Shown in pieces: positions 9,488 through 18,625 of a stretch of 50,403 bases of DNA. Below the pieces are notes generated by a model. It was given only the letters and a program-made list of their open reading frames with translations. It had not been told where the DNA came from and made no database searches. Each line of letters starts with the position of its first letter. Position 1 is the first letter of the stretch. The DNA lies in the NCBI GenBank assembly GCA_026414805.1, contig JAOAIH010000016.1, forward strand, positions 1 to 50,403, in the 5' to 3' direction. The translations under genes and the position numbers were made by a program. The stretch is from Spirochaetota bacterium. GTDB lineage: Bacteria > Spirochaetota > UBA4802 > UB4802.

Positions 9488-10272
9488 TTGTTGCTGGATG
9501 TGACATAGGTTCGCTCACCACAAAGGCGCTTCTTTTTGATGGAAACAAAATTATTGCATCATCAATAGTGAAGTCAAATCCAAAACCTGAGGAAGGAGCA
9601 TTAGAAGCGTTGGGTAATGCGTGTGCGATAGCAACTGTTAATACAAACGATATTGCATATTGCATTGGCACTGGTTATGGGCGCAAACGCATACCCTTTG
9701 CACACGAGACAATCTCCGAGATATCATGTCACAGTAAAGGAGCATTCTATCTTTATCCCAATGTGCGAACCATCATCGATATAGGCGGGCAGGATTGCAA
9801 GGTGATATCTCTTACAAGCGATGGAGAAGTTGACCGATTTGTCACCAATGATAAATGTGCAGCAGGTACTGGAAGATTTTTAGAAGTGATGGCTAAGATA
9901 TTAAAGATTGAATTGCAGGAGCTATCGCACATGGCAAAAAAAGGCAATGCTGCTATTACACTTGCATCAGCGTGTACTGTATGGGCGCAAGCAGATGTAA
10001 TAAAATATCTGAATGAAGGAGTAAGCAAAGAAAATATTGCTCTTGGGGTATGCCGTTCAATGGCAAAACGCGTATCGGTACTTGTCAATCAACTGCAATT
10101 GAAAAAGGATGTATGTATTACTGGGGGTGTGGCAAAAAATGACGCAGTGGTAAGGGAGCTTGAAAAGCTTTTAGGGGTAACAGTAGTAAAAATTTCCAAT
10201 GTAGATCCACAGCTTACTGGCGCATTAGGTGCTGCGCTGTATGCGTACAGTAAGACAAGGGGGAAACAATGA
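9484..10272 (+). CDS. Acyl-CoA dehydratase activase/reductase ATPase subunit, first copy
   Basis: A 262-residue ASKHA-fold ATPase of the HgdC/BadF/BcrA family. The phosphate-binding motif CDIGSLTTKAL is at the N terminus, IDIGGQD at about 98-104, NDKCAAGTGRF gives Cys125, ASACTVWAQAD gives Cys164, and GGVAKN is near the C terminus. In this family the two cysteines from two protomers hold one bridging [4Fe-4S] cluster, and ATP hydrolysis drives a low-potential electron into the dehydratase or reductase. The helix after Cys164 (VWAQADVIKYL) departs from the usual VFAESEVI, unlike the next gene, so the two copies may have distinct roles in a heterodimer. Overlaps of 4 bp on both sides indicate tight coupling. 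Confidence 0.93.
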   Translation: MIVAGCDIGSLTTKALLFDGNKIIASSIVKSNPKPEEGALEALGNACAIATVNTNDIAYCIGTGYGRKRIPFAHETISEISCHSKGAFYLYPNVRTIIDIGGQDCKVISLTSDGEVDRFVTNDKCAAGTGRFLEVMAKILKIELQELSHMAKKGNAAITLASACTVWAQADVIKYLNEGVSKENIALGVCRSMAKRVSVLVNQLQLKKDVCITGGVAKNDAVVRELEKLLGVTVVKISNVDPQLTGALGAALYAYSKTRGKQ

Positions 10273-11057
10273 TTGTAGCAGGATGTGATATAGGTTCAAC
10301 TACGGCAAAAGCCGTAGTGCTTGAAGATACAAAACTACTTTGGCATGCAATAGTACCAGTTGAAGGTAGCCCAAAGGATGCAGCAATGGAGTTGTTTGAA
10401 AAACTTCAGCGTGTAACTGGAATACCCAAAAGTGAAATTGCGGCAGTGTGTGGTACTGGCTATGGACAAAAGAATATACCGTATGCAACTTTTGTGGAGT
10501 CAGAGATTGTATGCCATGCAAAGGGTGTATTGTGTGTTGATCCACAGATACGCACTATAGTTGATATTGGTGGCCAGGATGCCAAAGTATGCCGCATAGA
10601 TAATTTTGGAAATGTTGAGAGGTTTGTGTATAACGATAAATGTGCATCTGGCACAGGAAGGTTTTTGGAAATTACTGCTGATGTTCTTGAAGTAAAGTTA
10701 AATGATTTAGCACACCTCCATAAAAGTGGCCATAAAGAAATTGCATTGTCAAATCAATGCGTGGTATTTGCAGAATCAGAAATAATTTCGCTTTTAAACA
10801 GTGGCCAGGAAATTGGCAGTATTGTAAAGGGGTTGCACAAAGCACTTGCATCACGTGTTGCATCGCTAGCGTTAAGCATTGGCACAGTGCCAAAAATAGC
10901 ATTCACTGGTGGAGTAGCGCTTAATGGTGGAATGGTTGAGGCACTTGCACAGGTGCTTAAAACTGAACTGGTTGTACATCAGTGGTGCCAGATAATGGGT
11001 GCATTGGGGGCAGCGTTGGTGGCGCGTGAAAGGGTGGAAAATCGTGTTGCATCATGA
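10269..11057 (+). CDS. Acyl-CoA dehydratase activase/reductase ATPase subunit, second copy
   Basis: A 262-residue paralogue of the preceding protein, with the same length and motif spacing: CDIGSTTAKAV, VDIGGQD at 98-104, NDKCASGTGRF (Cys125), SNQCVVFAESEIISLL (Cys164), and GGVALNGG. Both cluster ligands are kept. Two tandem ATPase subunits after two cluster-binding subunits recall the four-subunit class I benzoyl-CoA reductases (BcrA/BcrD, BzdP/BzdQ), whereas typical 2-hydroxyacyl-CoA dehydratases need only one homodimeric activase. This makes a heterodimeric ATPase dedicated to a stoichiometric ATP-driven reduction plausible, though unproven. Confidence 0.93.
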   Translation: MIVAGCDIGSTTAKAVVLEDTKLLWHAIVPVEGSPKDAAMELFEKLQRVTGIPKSEIAAVCGTGYGQKNIPYATFVESEIVCHAKGVLCVDPQIRTIVDIGGQDAKVCRIDNFGNVERFVYNDKCASGTGRFLEITADVLEVKLNDLAHLHKSGHKEIALSNQCVVFAESEIISLLNSGQEIGSIVKGLHKALASRVASLALSIGTVPKIAFTGGVALNGGMVEALAQVLKTELVVHQWCQIMGALGAALVARERVENRVAS

Positions 11058-11712
11058 TATTAATAAAATTTTTGAATCAATTGCTATACGCAAAGAATGT
11101 AAAGTATATAATTGCACAAGTTACCCTGCCTGGCCACAGGCATATAATAATCAGATGATTTTTAAAGAAGAAATAGGTGCAGAATATGGTGGTCCGTATG
11201 GATCTTGTGCACTTTCAACTGTATGGAATGATGTAGTAGATGGGAGGCTTACACTGCTTGGTAACACAACTTTTGCAGCCCAATCTGCATGGGGTCGTCT
11301 GACTCTTGTGAAAGCAAACATAAGCAAGCCACAGGATTATTATGTGTATCAGCAAAAATGTATGCTTGTTCCTATAATGCACGCAATGGAAGGAGTTATG
11401 ATACGGGTACATCCATCAGAATATAAGGAGTGGGTACGTGTACATTATGATTATGTTCATAGCAATTCAATTGTGAATTTTTTTTCACGCCTTCACCAGT
11501 GGTACAAAGAGATAGATGGTGTACAGGCGTGTGAAAGCATTGTGATATGTTTGCAAAGGGAAGATCTTGGTTTGCTTGCACCACTGGTTGAAAAGCATAA
11601 AACCATTATGCATACATTTGCAAAGCGATTACAGGAGCATATAAAAGAATGCGATACGTGTGATAACAGCCAAATATGCAGAGAGATAAATTCTATGGTT
11701 GGTGGCACCTAA
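11044..11712 (+). CDS. Cysteine-rich protein of the activase cluster, function unknown
   Basis: About 222 residues if it starts at GTG 11044 (TTG 11047 is an alternative); both lie inside the end of the second activase gene, a few bases after an AGGG-type ribosome site. Cysteines are concentrated in the N-terminal ECKVYNCTSYPAWPQAY and GSCALS and in a C-terminal ECDTCDNSQICREI. The C-x2-C-x5-C tail looks like an iron-sulfur or metal site. I do not recognise the family. Coupling to the ATPase genes and a CooC-like gene 319 bp downstream suggest an electron carrier or a cluster assembly factor for the same enzyme. No signal peptide or membrane segment is seen. Confidence 0.75.
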   Translation: MLHHDINKIFESIAIRKECKVYNCTSYPAWPQAYNNQMIFKEEIGAEYGGPYGSCALSTVWNDVVDGRLTLLGNTTFAAQSAWGRLTLVKANISKPQDYYVYQQKCMLVPIMHAMEGVMIRVHPSEYKEWVRVHYDYVHSNSIVNFFSRLHQWYKEIDGVQACESIVICLQREDLGLLAPLVEKHKTIMHTFAKRLQEHIKECDTCDNSQICREINSMVGGT

Positions 11713-11813
11713 ATTACAAAACAACCAAAGCAATTGCTATTACAGTGTCATTGTAGATGTAATAATGTGCAAGGAAGAATCGTGTAGTGGGGGGAGTAGA
11801 GGGAACCTTTGGA

Positions 11814-11986
11814 GTGTGGCTTCAGGATGACAGTGTGTGCATGTCATTCTGACCCCGATTGTATCGGGGGAAGAATCTCATGTATTAGAAAATGATGAGA
11901 TCCTTCAGCCACTACGTGGCTTCAGGATGACAGAAAGGTAGTGTGGCTTTAGGATGACAGAAAAGGGAGTGTGGCTTCAGGATGAC
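11814..11986. repeat. Cluster of dispersed intergenic repeats
   Basis: Four copies of GTGTGGCTTCAGGATGAC or close variants occur at 11814, 11914, 11941 (one C to T change) and 11969. Between the first two lies GTCATTCTGA (11842-11851), roughly inverse to TCAGGATGAC, then the hairpin CCCCGAT-TGT-ATCGGGG (11853-11869), then GAATCTCAT and ATGAGATCC as an outer inverted pair. The element fills most of the 318-bp gap between the cysteine-rich gene and the CooC-like gene. It resembles the short interspersed repeats common in intergenic DNA of several bacterial phyla. It may end or attenuate the upstream operon. Confidence 0.85.
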
Positions 11987-12030
11987 GTTGCCCCATAGTA
12001 TTGATTGCCCAAATGTGTTGAGGTACTTGT

Positions 12031-12774
12031 ATGAACACACAAACGCCAAAAGTTATAGCCTTTTGTGGTAAAGGTGGATCAGGCAAGACGTCGGTATGCA
12101 CAATTGTGATAAAGTATTTAATGGGTACGGGCAAAAAAATACTGGCTATTGACGCTGATCCAGCAGAGGGGCTCTCATGGGCATTGGGGGTTACGCCATC
12201 TAAAACACTGGATGATTTGCGTCAGTCACTATCGCATGCACTTAACACAAAGCAGGTAACAAATAAAGATGAACTATATGCAATGGCACATTATGAACTA
12301 CTTTCAGGTCTAATTGAGCATAAAGGCTTTGATTTTTTGGCTGTTGGGCGCCCGGAAGCTGAAGGATGTTTTTGCAGCATAAATTCATTTCTACGCCATT
12401 GCATTGGCTTGCTTGTACAGCATTATGATGTTGTGTGCATAGATGGTGAGGCGGGCCTTGAACAGGTTAACCGTAGGGTGCTTGATACTGTCAACCATAT
12501 AATAATTGTGAGCGATACATCACTTCGTAGCATGTTAGTATCAAAAAGTTTGATTGCGCTTTCAAAAGAGCGGATGAATGGAGCACAGTGCAGTATTATT
12601 ATAAATAAAGTGGGCGATAGTTACTGTGAAGTTAATGGACTTCCTGTTATTGGGACACTGCCACTATCAGAGACTATTTGCCGTTTTGACACTGCGGGGA
12701 AAAGCCTTTTAGAGATTGATGAAAATGATGAATTCTATGTAAGGCTTAAAGAAATTATTATACCATATATCTGA
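12031..12774 (+). CDS. CooC-like P-loop ATPase (nickel or cluster insertion type)
   Basis: A 247-residue MinD/SIMIBI-class ATPase. The deviant Walker A, CGKGGSGKT, has signature Lys14 and Lys19; LAIDADPAEGLSWALG follows. GRPEAEGCFCSINSFLR carries a C-x-C pair (Cys113, Cys115), which in CooC sits at the dimer interface and binds metal. VCIDGEAGLEQVNRR matches the Walker B region of the family. CooC loads nickel into carbon monoxide dehydrogenase, but no such enzyme is encoded here; the nearest metalloenzyme is the dehydratase/reductase cluster. A role in maturing that enzyme is an inference from position. The start at 12031 follows GAGGT (12020-12024). Confidence 0.85.
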   Translation: MNTQTPKVIAFCGKGGSGKTSVCTIVIKYLMGTGKKILAIDADPAEGLSWALGVTPSKTLDDLRQSLSHALNTKQVTNKDELYAMAHYELLSGLIEHKGFDFLAVGRPEAEGCFCSINSFLRHCIGLLVQHYDVVCIDGEAGLEQVNRRVLDTVNHIIIVSDTSLRSMLVSKSLIALSKERMNGAQCSIIINKVGDSYCEVNGLPVIGTLPLSETICRFDTAGKSLLEIDENDEFYVRLKEIIIPYI

Positions 12775-12975
12775 AAGTATCCATATTATATGAAGTACTC
12801 ATGTGGCTTAACCACTGTGATAAGTAATTGAAGTTGCACTCTCCTTATTCAGATTCAATTATCATATCCACTCTGTGCTCTGTAACGTGGTAAAATATTA
12901 TTGAAATATATTATATTATACTGTAGCATATAAGTGGAAGCTATTATTGGCCATTTTTATATATGAGGTGTAGTG

Positions 12976-15642
12976 GTGAGCACAGTTTCCAAATCTTCAC
13001 TTGGAATTCTGGACTATCTTAATGATTCTGTATTTATACATACCTTTGATGGTACAATACTTGAGGTAAATAAAACAGCAAGTGAGCAGCTTGGATATTC
13101 AGTTGAAGAGCTAAGGGGGATGAATATTCGTGATCTTGATACACCGGAATTTGCAGCGTTAATTCAGGAGCGTATAGAAGAATTCAAACAAAAAGAAAGA
13201 TTAATTTTTGAATCAGCACATAAACGAAAGGATGGTAGTGTTGTTCCTGTTGAAGTGAGCATACGTCCAATTAGTTATGACAACACTCCCTGCATTATAA
13301 GTGTGGTGCGCGATATCACTGCTCGTAAACTGATGGAAAAGTCTCTACAGGATAGCGAAGCAAGGTTCAGAGCAATTGCTGAGAACATATCTGATGTTGT
13401 ATGGATAGTTGATTTTCACTTTGAATTTATATATATAAGCCCTGCAGTAGAACAGGTCTTAGGCTTTACTCTTGAAGAATATTTAAAAAGGCGTGTGGAT
13501 GAAAGATACCCACCAGAAGTGTTGCAGGATATGTATGTAAAATTATTAGAGGAATTAGAAAATGAAAAAAACCCAAATATCGATAAAAACAGAACCCGTG
13601 TTATTGAGATACAGGAATATAGAAAAGATGGCTCTTTGGCAGATTTAAGTGTTCATGTTAAATTTTTACGTGATGAATCAGGAAAGCCTAATGCCATAAT
13701 AGGAGTATCACGCGATGTAACAGAGAAAAAAAAGGCCGAAAAGGAGATACAGCGGTATAAGCTCATTTTTGAACAATCGTTGAATGAAATTTACCTCTTT
13801 GACAGTAAAACACTTAAATTTATGTATGTCAATCATGCTGCACTGAATAATCTGGGGTACTCATTTGAAGAAATGTCACAAATGACTCCTGTTGATATTA
13901 AGCCTGAATTTACGTTTGAGACGTTTAATAAAAAAATAGAACCATTAAAAAAAGGAACTAATAAAAAGATTGTATTTGAAACTGTACATAAAAGAAAAAA
14001 TGGGAGTGTATATAATGTAGAGGTTCATTTACAGTTGGTAAAACATGATGGAGAGGAATATTTTGCTGCTATCATCCTTGATATAACAGAAAGAAAAAAA
14101 ATAGAAGCAGCACTTAAGGAAAGTGAAGAAAAATTCCGGATACTTGCTGAATCTACTCCAATGGCTATCATAATGTATCAGGACGATAAATGGATCTATG
14201 CTAATCCAGCAGCTGAACGTATAACTGGTTATACCAAGGAAGAATTATATCAAATGAATTTCTGGGATATTATTCATCCTGATGAACAGGAATTGGTAAA
14301 AGAACGCGGAAGAAAACGACAAAGAGGTGAACATGTAACGCCAAGTTATGAATTCAGGATTGTTGATAAAAGTGGTTTGGTAAAGTGGGTCTTTATAACT
14401 GGGGCTTCTGTTATTTATAAAGGAAGAACTGCCGGGTTACTATCGGTTCTTGACATAACTGAAAAGAAAAAGGATGAAGAAGAAAAAAAGAAATTACAGG
14501 AACAGCTGTTACAATCACAAAAGATGGAAGCAATTGGCACTCTTGCAGGTGGTGTTGCACATGAGTTCAATAATATGCTCAACATAATTGCAGGACATGC
14601 TGAGTTGGCGCTAATAAATATTCCCAACGATAGTCCTGCTCGCCAAGATGTTGAGGAGATAAAGAAAGCAGCTCAGAGGTCCGCAGAGATTACAAAAAAA
14701 TTGCTTACCTTTGCCCGAAAGCATGAGGATGCATACACCACAATAAATTTGAATGAAACTATTGATGCAATTATTGGCATGCTGCAAAGGCTCATTGGTG
14801 AAAATATACAGCTTATATGGAAACCCTTGAAAAAAGAGCTGTTGGTAAAAATTGATCCATTGAGTATTGATCAGATTTTGGTCAACTTGTGTGTAAATGC
14901 CCGTGATGCCATTAGTAATCATGGCAATATTACTATAAGGACGAGTGTTGTTAATTTAGATGAAGTTATGGCTTTACAAAATGGAGTATTCCCAGGGGAT
15001 TATGCTGTAATTGATGTCAGCGATACCGGGCAAGGGATGGATGATGAAACACTGCAACACATTTTTGATCCATTTTTTACTACAAAAGCAGTGGGTAAAG
15101 GGACTGGGCTTGGCTTATCTACTGTGTATGGAATTGTAAAAAATAACGGAGGATTTATCAAAGTTAGAAGTGATAAAGGGAAAGGCTCAACATTTTCCAT
15201 TTATTTACCTCTATTCATTGAAAGAAAAGAATTTGCACCCTATTATGACGAAGCAATAATGACGCTCTATCGTGGTACTGAAACTATTTTGCTTGTGGAG
15301 GATGAAGTTTCAATTTTAAATATGACCAGAAAGATGCTGGAGAATTTGGGATATACCGTGTTACCTACCAGTGATCCATTTGAAGCACTGGAAATTGCAA
15401 AAAAATATGCCGGGACAATTCATCTTTTATTCACTGATGTTGTAATGCCAAAGATGAATGGTGTGGATTTGTCAAAACTTATCACAGCACTGCATCCATC
15501 TATTAAGGTTATATATACATCAGGTTATCCTGCAGAGATACTGTCGCAACATAATTTTAAACCAAACACAGTCAATTATTTGCCAAAGCCGGTGTCGTTT
15601 GCCGTATTGGCTTCTGCCATTCGTACAATTTTGGAAAGCTGA
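12976..15642 (+). CDS. Multi-PAS hybrid histidine kinase with receiver domain
   Basis: About 888 residues, apparently soluble. Four PAS domains with linking PAC motifs occupy residues about 8-500. The dimerisation/phosphoacceptor domain follows with GVAHEFNNMLNIIAGHAEL, its His near residue 529. The ATPase domain has LVNLCVNARDAI, DTGQGMDDETLQHIFDPFF and GTGLGLSTVYGIVKNNGG. A C-terminal receiver domain starts with TILLVEDE and carries the phosphoacceptor Asp near 821 in LLFTDVVMPKMNG. No DNA-binding output or partner regulator is adjacent, so phosphotransfer must go to a distant protein. GTG 12976 is preferred over GTG 12973 because of its distance from GAGGTG (12965-12970). PAS domains may sense redox, oxygen or small ligands. 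Confidence 0.94.
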   Translation: MSTVSKSSLGILDYLNDSVFIHTFDGTILEVNKTASEQLGYSVEELRGMNIRDLDTPEFAALIQERIEEFKQKERLIFESAHKRKDGSVVPVEVSIRPISYDNTPCIISVVRDITARKLMEKSLQDSEARFRAIAENISDVVWIVDFHFEFIYISPAVEQVLGFTLEEYLKRRVDERYPPEVLQDMYVKLLEELENEKNPNIDKNRTRVIEIQEYRKDGSLADLSVHVKFLRDESGKPNAIIGVSRDVTEKKKAEKEIQRYKLIFEQSLNEIYLFDSKTLKFMYVNHAALNNLGYSFEEMSQMTPVDIKPEFTFETFNKKIEPLKKGTNKKIVFETVHKRKNGSVYNVEVHLQLVKHDGEEYFAAIILDITERKKIEAALKESEEKFRILAESTPMAIIMYQDDKWIYANPAAERITGYTKEELYQMNFWDIIHPDEQELVKERGRKRQRGEHVTPSYEFRIVDKSGLVKWVFITGASVIYKGRTAGLLSVLDITEKKKDEEEKKKLQEQLLQSQKMEAIGTLAGGVAHEFNNMLNIIAGHAELALINIPNDSPARQDVEEIKKAAQRSAEITKKLLTFARKHEDAYTTINLNETIDAIIGMLQRLIGENIQLIWKPLKKELLVKIDPLSIDQILVNLCVNARDAISNHGNITIRTSVVNLDEVMALQNGVFPGDYAVIDVSDTGQGMDDETLQHIFDPFFTTKAVGKGTGLGLSTVYGIVKNNGGFIKVRSDKGKGSTFSIYLPLFIERKEFAPYYDEAIMTLYRGTETILLVEDEVSILNMTRKMLENLGYTVLPTSDPFEALEIAKKYAGTIHLLFTDVVMPKMNGVDLSKLITALHPSIKVIYTSGYPAEILSQHNFKPNTVNYLPKPVSFAVLASAIRTILES

Positions 15643-15644
15643 TG

Positions 15645-17339
15645 CTACATTTCCAGCAGCATTTTCTTGATTTCCCTCTTTAATATCTTACCAACCCCGC
15701 TTGTGGGCAACTGATCCATAAATACAATGAGTTTTGGCACTTTATATGGTGCAACATGCTGCTTGAGGTACTGGAGTATCTTTTCCTTTTCTTGTTCAGA
15801 TTTTTCAATTCCTGGTTTTAACACTATTGCACAGCCAACACGCTCTGACCCCGGACGCTCTGGGTCAGGTATCCCAACTGATGCTGCAATCTCCACATCT
15901 GGATGCTGAGCCAGTACTTCATCAAGTTCACGGGTAAATACCTTAAATCCTGATACAATAACCATATCTTTGACCCTATCTACAATATAAAAGTATCCAT
16001 CTTCGTCCATCTTTGCCACATCACCGGTATACATCCAGCCATCCCTTACAGCTTTTGCTGTTTCATCAGGTTTGTTATAGTATCCCTTCATTAACTGAGG
16101 CCCACGAATAACTATTTCGCCGGTTTCGCCAATTTTTGCTAGCTGCCCAGTTTCAGGATCTATTAATTTTACTTCTGTATCGGAAATAGGCATACCAATG
16201 GAACTTGCTTTTTTTGTACCAAAGCGTGGATTACAAATCATTACTGGAGACATTTCGGTCATCCCATATAATTCAATAAAGTTGCCCTGGCCAATGATTG
16301 CTTCCAGTGACTTAATATATTCAGCGGGAAATGGTGCTGCTGCACTCAAACACCATTTTAGGTGACTCTTAAGATTTAACTTTGCAAATTCTGGGCGTTT
16401 TAGCAGTTCAAAGTATACTGTAGGGACATTTACCACAAAAGTTGGTTTATACGTTTTGAGTGCGCTTATTAAAAAGTGTGCATCTCTGGGGTTGGGTACA
16501 CAGATCTGTGTTATTCCCTGTGTCATGGAAAAACCCCCTAATGCTAATCCTGCAATGTGGAATAGTGGAAATGCTGATAGCGCAATGTCTTCTGGTTGTA
16601 AGTCCAACCAAGTTAAAACCTGATGTCGATTTGACATATAGCTTTTCTGAGTAAGCATAGCGCCTTTGGCAGGCCCTGTTGTACCACCAGTATACATCAT
16701 AAATATAAGATCTTCCCAATTCCGTTTTACCATTATATGGTCTGCTTTTGAGCTTTTTACCACATCCATAAATCTAACCACTTTTTTCCCAGTCAAAGCA
16801 GCAATTGGAGCAGTTGGTATTTTTTTAAGAAGTTTTCCTAATACACGCTTTATATCTGGAAGAAAATCAGCAATCTCAGTTACTATCACCTCAGAAAATG
16901 GTGCTTTTGAGCTAACCTCTGCAATCTTTTCAAACAGAATATCTAAAGTGATAACAACTTTTGTTTTTGAATCATTTAATTGATATTCCATTTCGGATGG
17001 GGTAAGCAGCGGACTCAAACCCGTGGATACTGCACCAGCTTTTTGAACTGCTATAACCCCAATATAATGCGCCGGAATATTTGGTAAATGCAGTCCCACA
17101 ACATCATCAGGCTTTACACCTATGTCCACAAGATAATGTGCCAGCCTGTTCGACAGCTCATCTAATTGCTTAAAGGTGATGTTAGTACCCATATAGATAA
17201 GCGCTGTTTTGTTTGGGTACTTTGCAACAATTTGGGCAAATTTCTCTGCAAAGGTTTTTGTTTCGTACTGCAAGTTAGGTGCTACGTGGCTGTCGTAATG
17301 CTGTAACCATGGTTTTTGTGAATACACATCATTGTTCAT
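15645..17339 (-). CDS. fadD: Long-chain acyl-CoA synthetase (AMP-forming)
   Basis: A 564-residue adenylate-forming enzyme that activates a fatty or aromatic acid to its CoA thioester. It has the AMP-binding loop MYTGGTTGPAKGAMLTQ, ELYGMTEMSPV, the YTGDVAKMDEDGYFYIVDR hinge, DMVIVSGFKVFTRELDEV and the C-terminal catalytic lysine region GVGKILKREIKK. The product is cytoplasmic or loosely membrane-bound. ATG 17339 is preferred over the in-frame ATG at 17351 because TGGAGG falls just upstream of the former and overlaps the latter. The gene runs tail to tail with the histidine kinase gene, two bases apart and with no visible terminator between. Acid chain length cannot be judged. Confidence 0.9.
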   Translation of the reverse strand: MNNDVYSQKPWLQHYDSHVAPNLQYETKTFAEKFAQIVAKYPNKTALIYMGTNITFKQLDELSNRLAHYLVDIGVKPDDVVGLHLPNIPAHYIGVIAVQKAGAVSTGLSPLLTPSEMEYQLNDSKTKVVITLDILFEKIAEVSSKAPFSEVIVTEIADFLPDIKRVLGKLLKKIPTAPIAALTGKKVVRFMDVVKSSKADHIMVKRNWEDLIFMMYTGGTTGPAKGAMLTQKSYMSNRHQVLTWLDLQPEDIALSAFPLFHIAGLALGGFSMTQGITQICVPNPRDAHFLISALKTYKPTFVVNVPTVYFELLKRPEFAKLNLKSHLKWCLSAAAPFPAEYIKSLEAIIGQGNFIELYGMTEMSPVMICNPRFGTKKASSIGMPISDTEVKLIDPETGQLAKIGETGEIVIRGPQLMKGYYNKPDETAKAVRDGWMYTGDVAKMDEDGYFYIVDRVKDMVIVSGFKVFTRELDEVLAQHPDVEIAASVGIPDPERPGSERVGCAIVLKPGIEKSEQEKEKILQYLKQHVAPYKVPKLIVFMDQLPTSGVGKILKREIKKMLLEM

Positions 17340-17427
17340 GGCAACCTCCAAAAATTGGTTTTATGTATAATAGTAAATTATGCACTCTGATATATTGAAA
17401 CTAAACTGCTCTGCAATAGGGCATGGA

Positions 17428-18408
17428 TTACTGCATGGCTAATTCCTCCGGATATGGACTAAGATATTTTTGCGATAGCAAGTAGCTATCGTTGAATCGA
17501 TGAGCCCAATTGAGCAAAAGTTCTGTTAGTACATTTCGACGTATTTTATTTTTGCTATATTTATCAATGAGGTGAAGGAAATGCTTTTTTTCATTCACAT
17601 TAAGTTTATCTGAGAAATAGCCAAATATATGGAGCAGGGTATTCACATGCTGTTTATGGGAAGGCTTTTTCCTAAATGCAGAAACAAATACATCCCTGTA
17701 TTCATTAATTAGTGTGTTTAGCTGCCCTTTTGTGTAACTGGCTACTATCCTGCCTAACTGAGCAAGTTTTTTTTGATTATATGTCATTAAAATATATTTA
17801 TAATTTTGATGAAACTGTATTACACTTTGTATGTCAGGGTTTTTTGAAAATGTTTGACGTATGTCAGCAAATGTAAAGATCCTTACAAGAAAGTGTTCGC
17901 GGATCTCTTCATCGCGAAGCCTTCCTTCATCTTCACAAGGGATATTGTCAAACCGTTCAAGCACATGCATGGCAAATAGCCCCTTCCCTTTGCTGTGAAA
18001 TATGGTACCCTTGCTGTCTTTGTAAATTTTAGTTCCTGAAATGCCACATGATGGTGATTTTGCTTTAAGTATAAAACCATCAATATCATGAAGTGCTTCA
18101 AGATGTGATTTGGCAAATTGATGCATTGCATGGGTTACATCTTTTCCGGTTCCAGGCTGAAATAATTTACATTGGCCGTTGTCATAATATACTAAAATTC
18201 TATCTCTGGGTACTCCTAATCCTATTGCTATTTCAGGGCACACGTTAATAGAGTGACAAAATTTTAAAAGAGAGCTAACAAACTCATCATGTATTGTTTG
18301 GCCATTATAACGTACATTTTGGCCATTAAGGCATGCACTAACACAGATAGTTGGCGTTGGAAATTGCAAATTGCTAACCCTTTGGTTTATTTTTTTATAA
18401 ATACGCAT
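17428..18408 (-). CDS. DUF523-DUF1722 protein (TudS-like desulfurase domain plus YbgA-like domain)
   Basis: A 326-residue two-domain protein. Residues about 20-165 are DUF523 with the three conserved cysteines in SACLNG, NVCPEI and SPSCG. DUF523 proteins of the TudS type hold a [4Fe-4S] cluster through three cysteines and desulfurate thiouracil. Residues about 190-310 are DUF1722 (YbgA-like), helical and of unknown function. The fusion is widespread in bacteria. It starts at 18408 with a weak AGTAGG site and is divergent from the second chemoreceptor gene. Two motifs of the AGCTATCG type lie within a short stretch near its 3' end (17473 and 17484). Confidence 0.88.
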   Translation of the reverse strand: MRIYKKINQRVSNLQFPTPTICVSACLNGQNVRYNGQTIHDEFVSSLLKFCHSINVCPEIAIGLGVPRDRILVYYDNGQCKLFQPGTGKDVTHAMHQFAKSHLEALHDIDGFILKAKSPSCGISGTKIYKDSKGTIFHSKGKGLFAMHVLERFDNIPCEDEGRLRDEEIREHFLVRIFTFADIRQTFSKNPDIQSVIQFHQNYKYILMTYNQKKLAQLGRIVASYTKGQLNTLINEYRDVFVSAFRKKPSHKQHVNTLLHIFGYFSDKLNVNEKKHFLHLIDKYSKNKIRRNVLTELLLNWAHRFNDSYLLSQKYLSPYPEELAMQ

Positions 18409-18567
18409 AGCCTACTTTTTAAAAAGTTTTTCAACATATGCATAAATATAAAGTATAATCATACGGCCCACAATGTACGTCAATTCTTCACGCCAAACAT
18501 CAATATCAAATTAATTCATATAGGAATAGTATATAATGTTTAGTGTGCTGTCAAGAATAAATTTTGG

Positions 18568-18596
18568 TTGACCGTCCATCCAGTATATGATATTAT
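18568..18596 (+). promoter_or_regulatory. Sigma-70-type promoter for the second chemoreceptor
   Basis: TTGACC (18568-18573), a 17-bp spacer and TATTAT (18591-18596), about 30 bp before the chemoreceptor start. Housekeeping-type boxes, not the motility-sigma pattern. Confidence 0.6.
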
Positions 18597-18625
18597 GCCA
18601 TCGATTTTAATATGAGGGTAACAGT

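Noticed and set aside
12031-12774. Chromosome-partitioning ParA or MinD
   Set aside because: The C-x-C motif and the GRPEAEGC segment point to CooC; no parB or minC/E neighbour is present.
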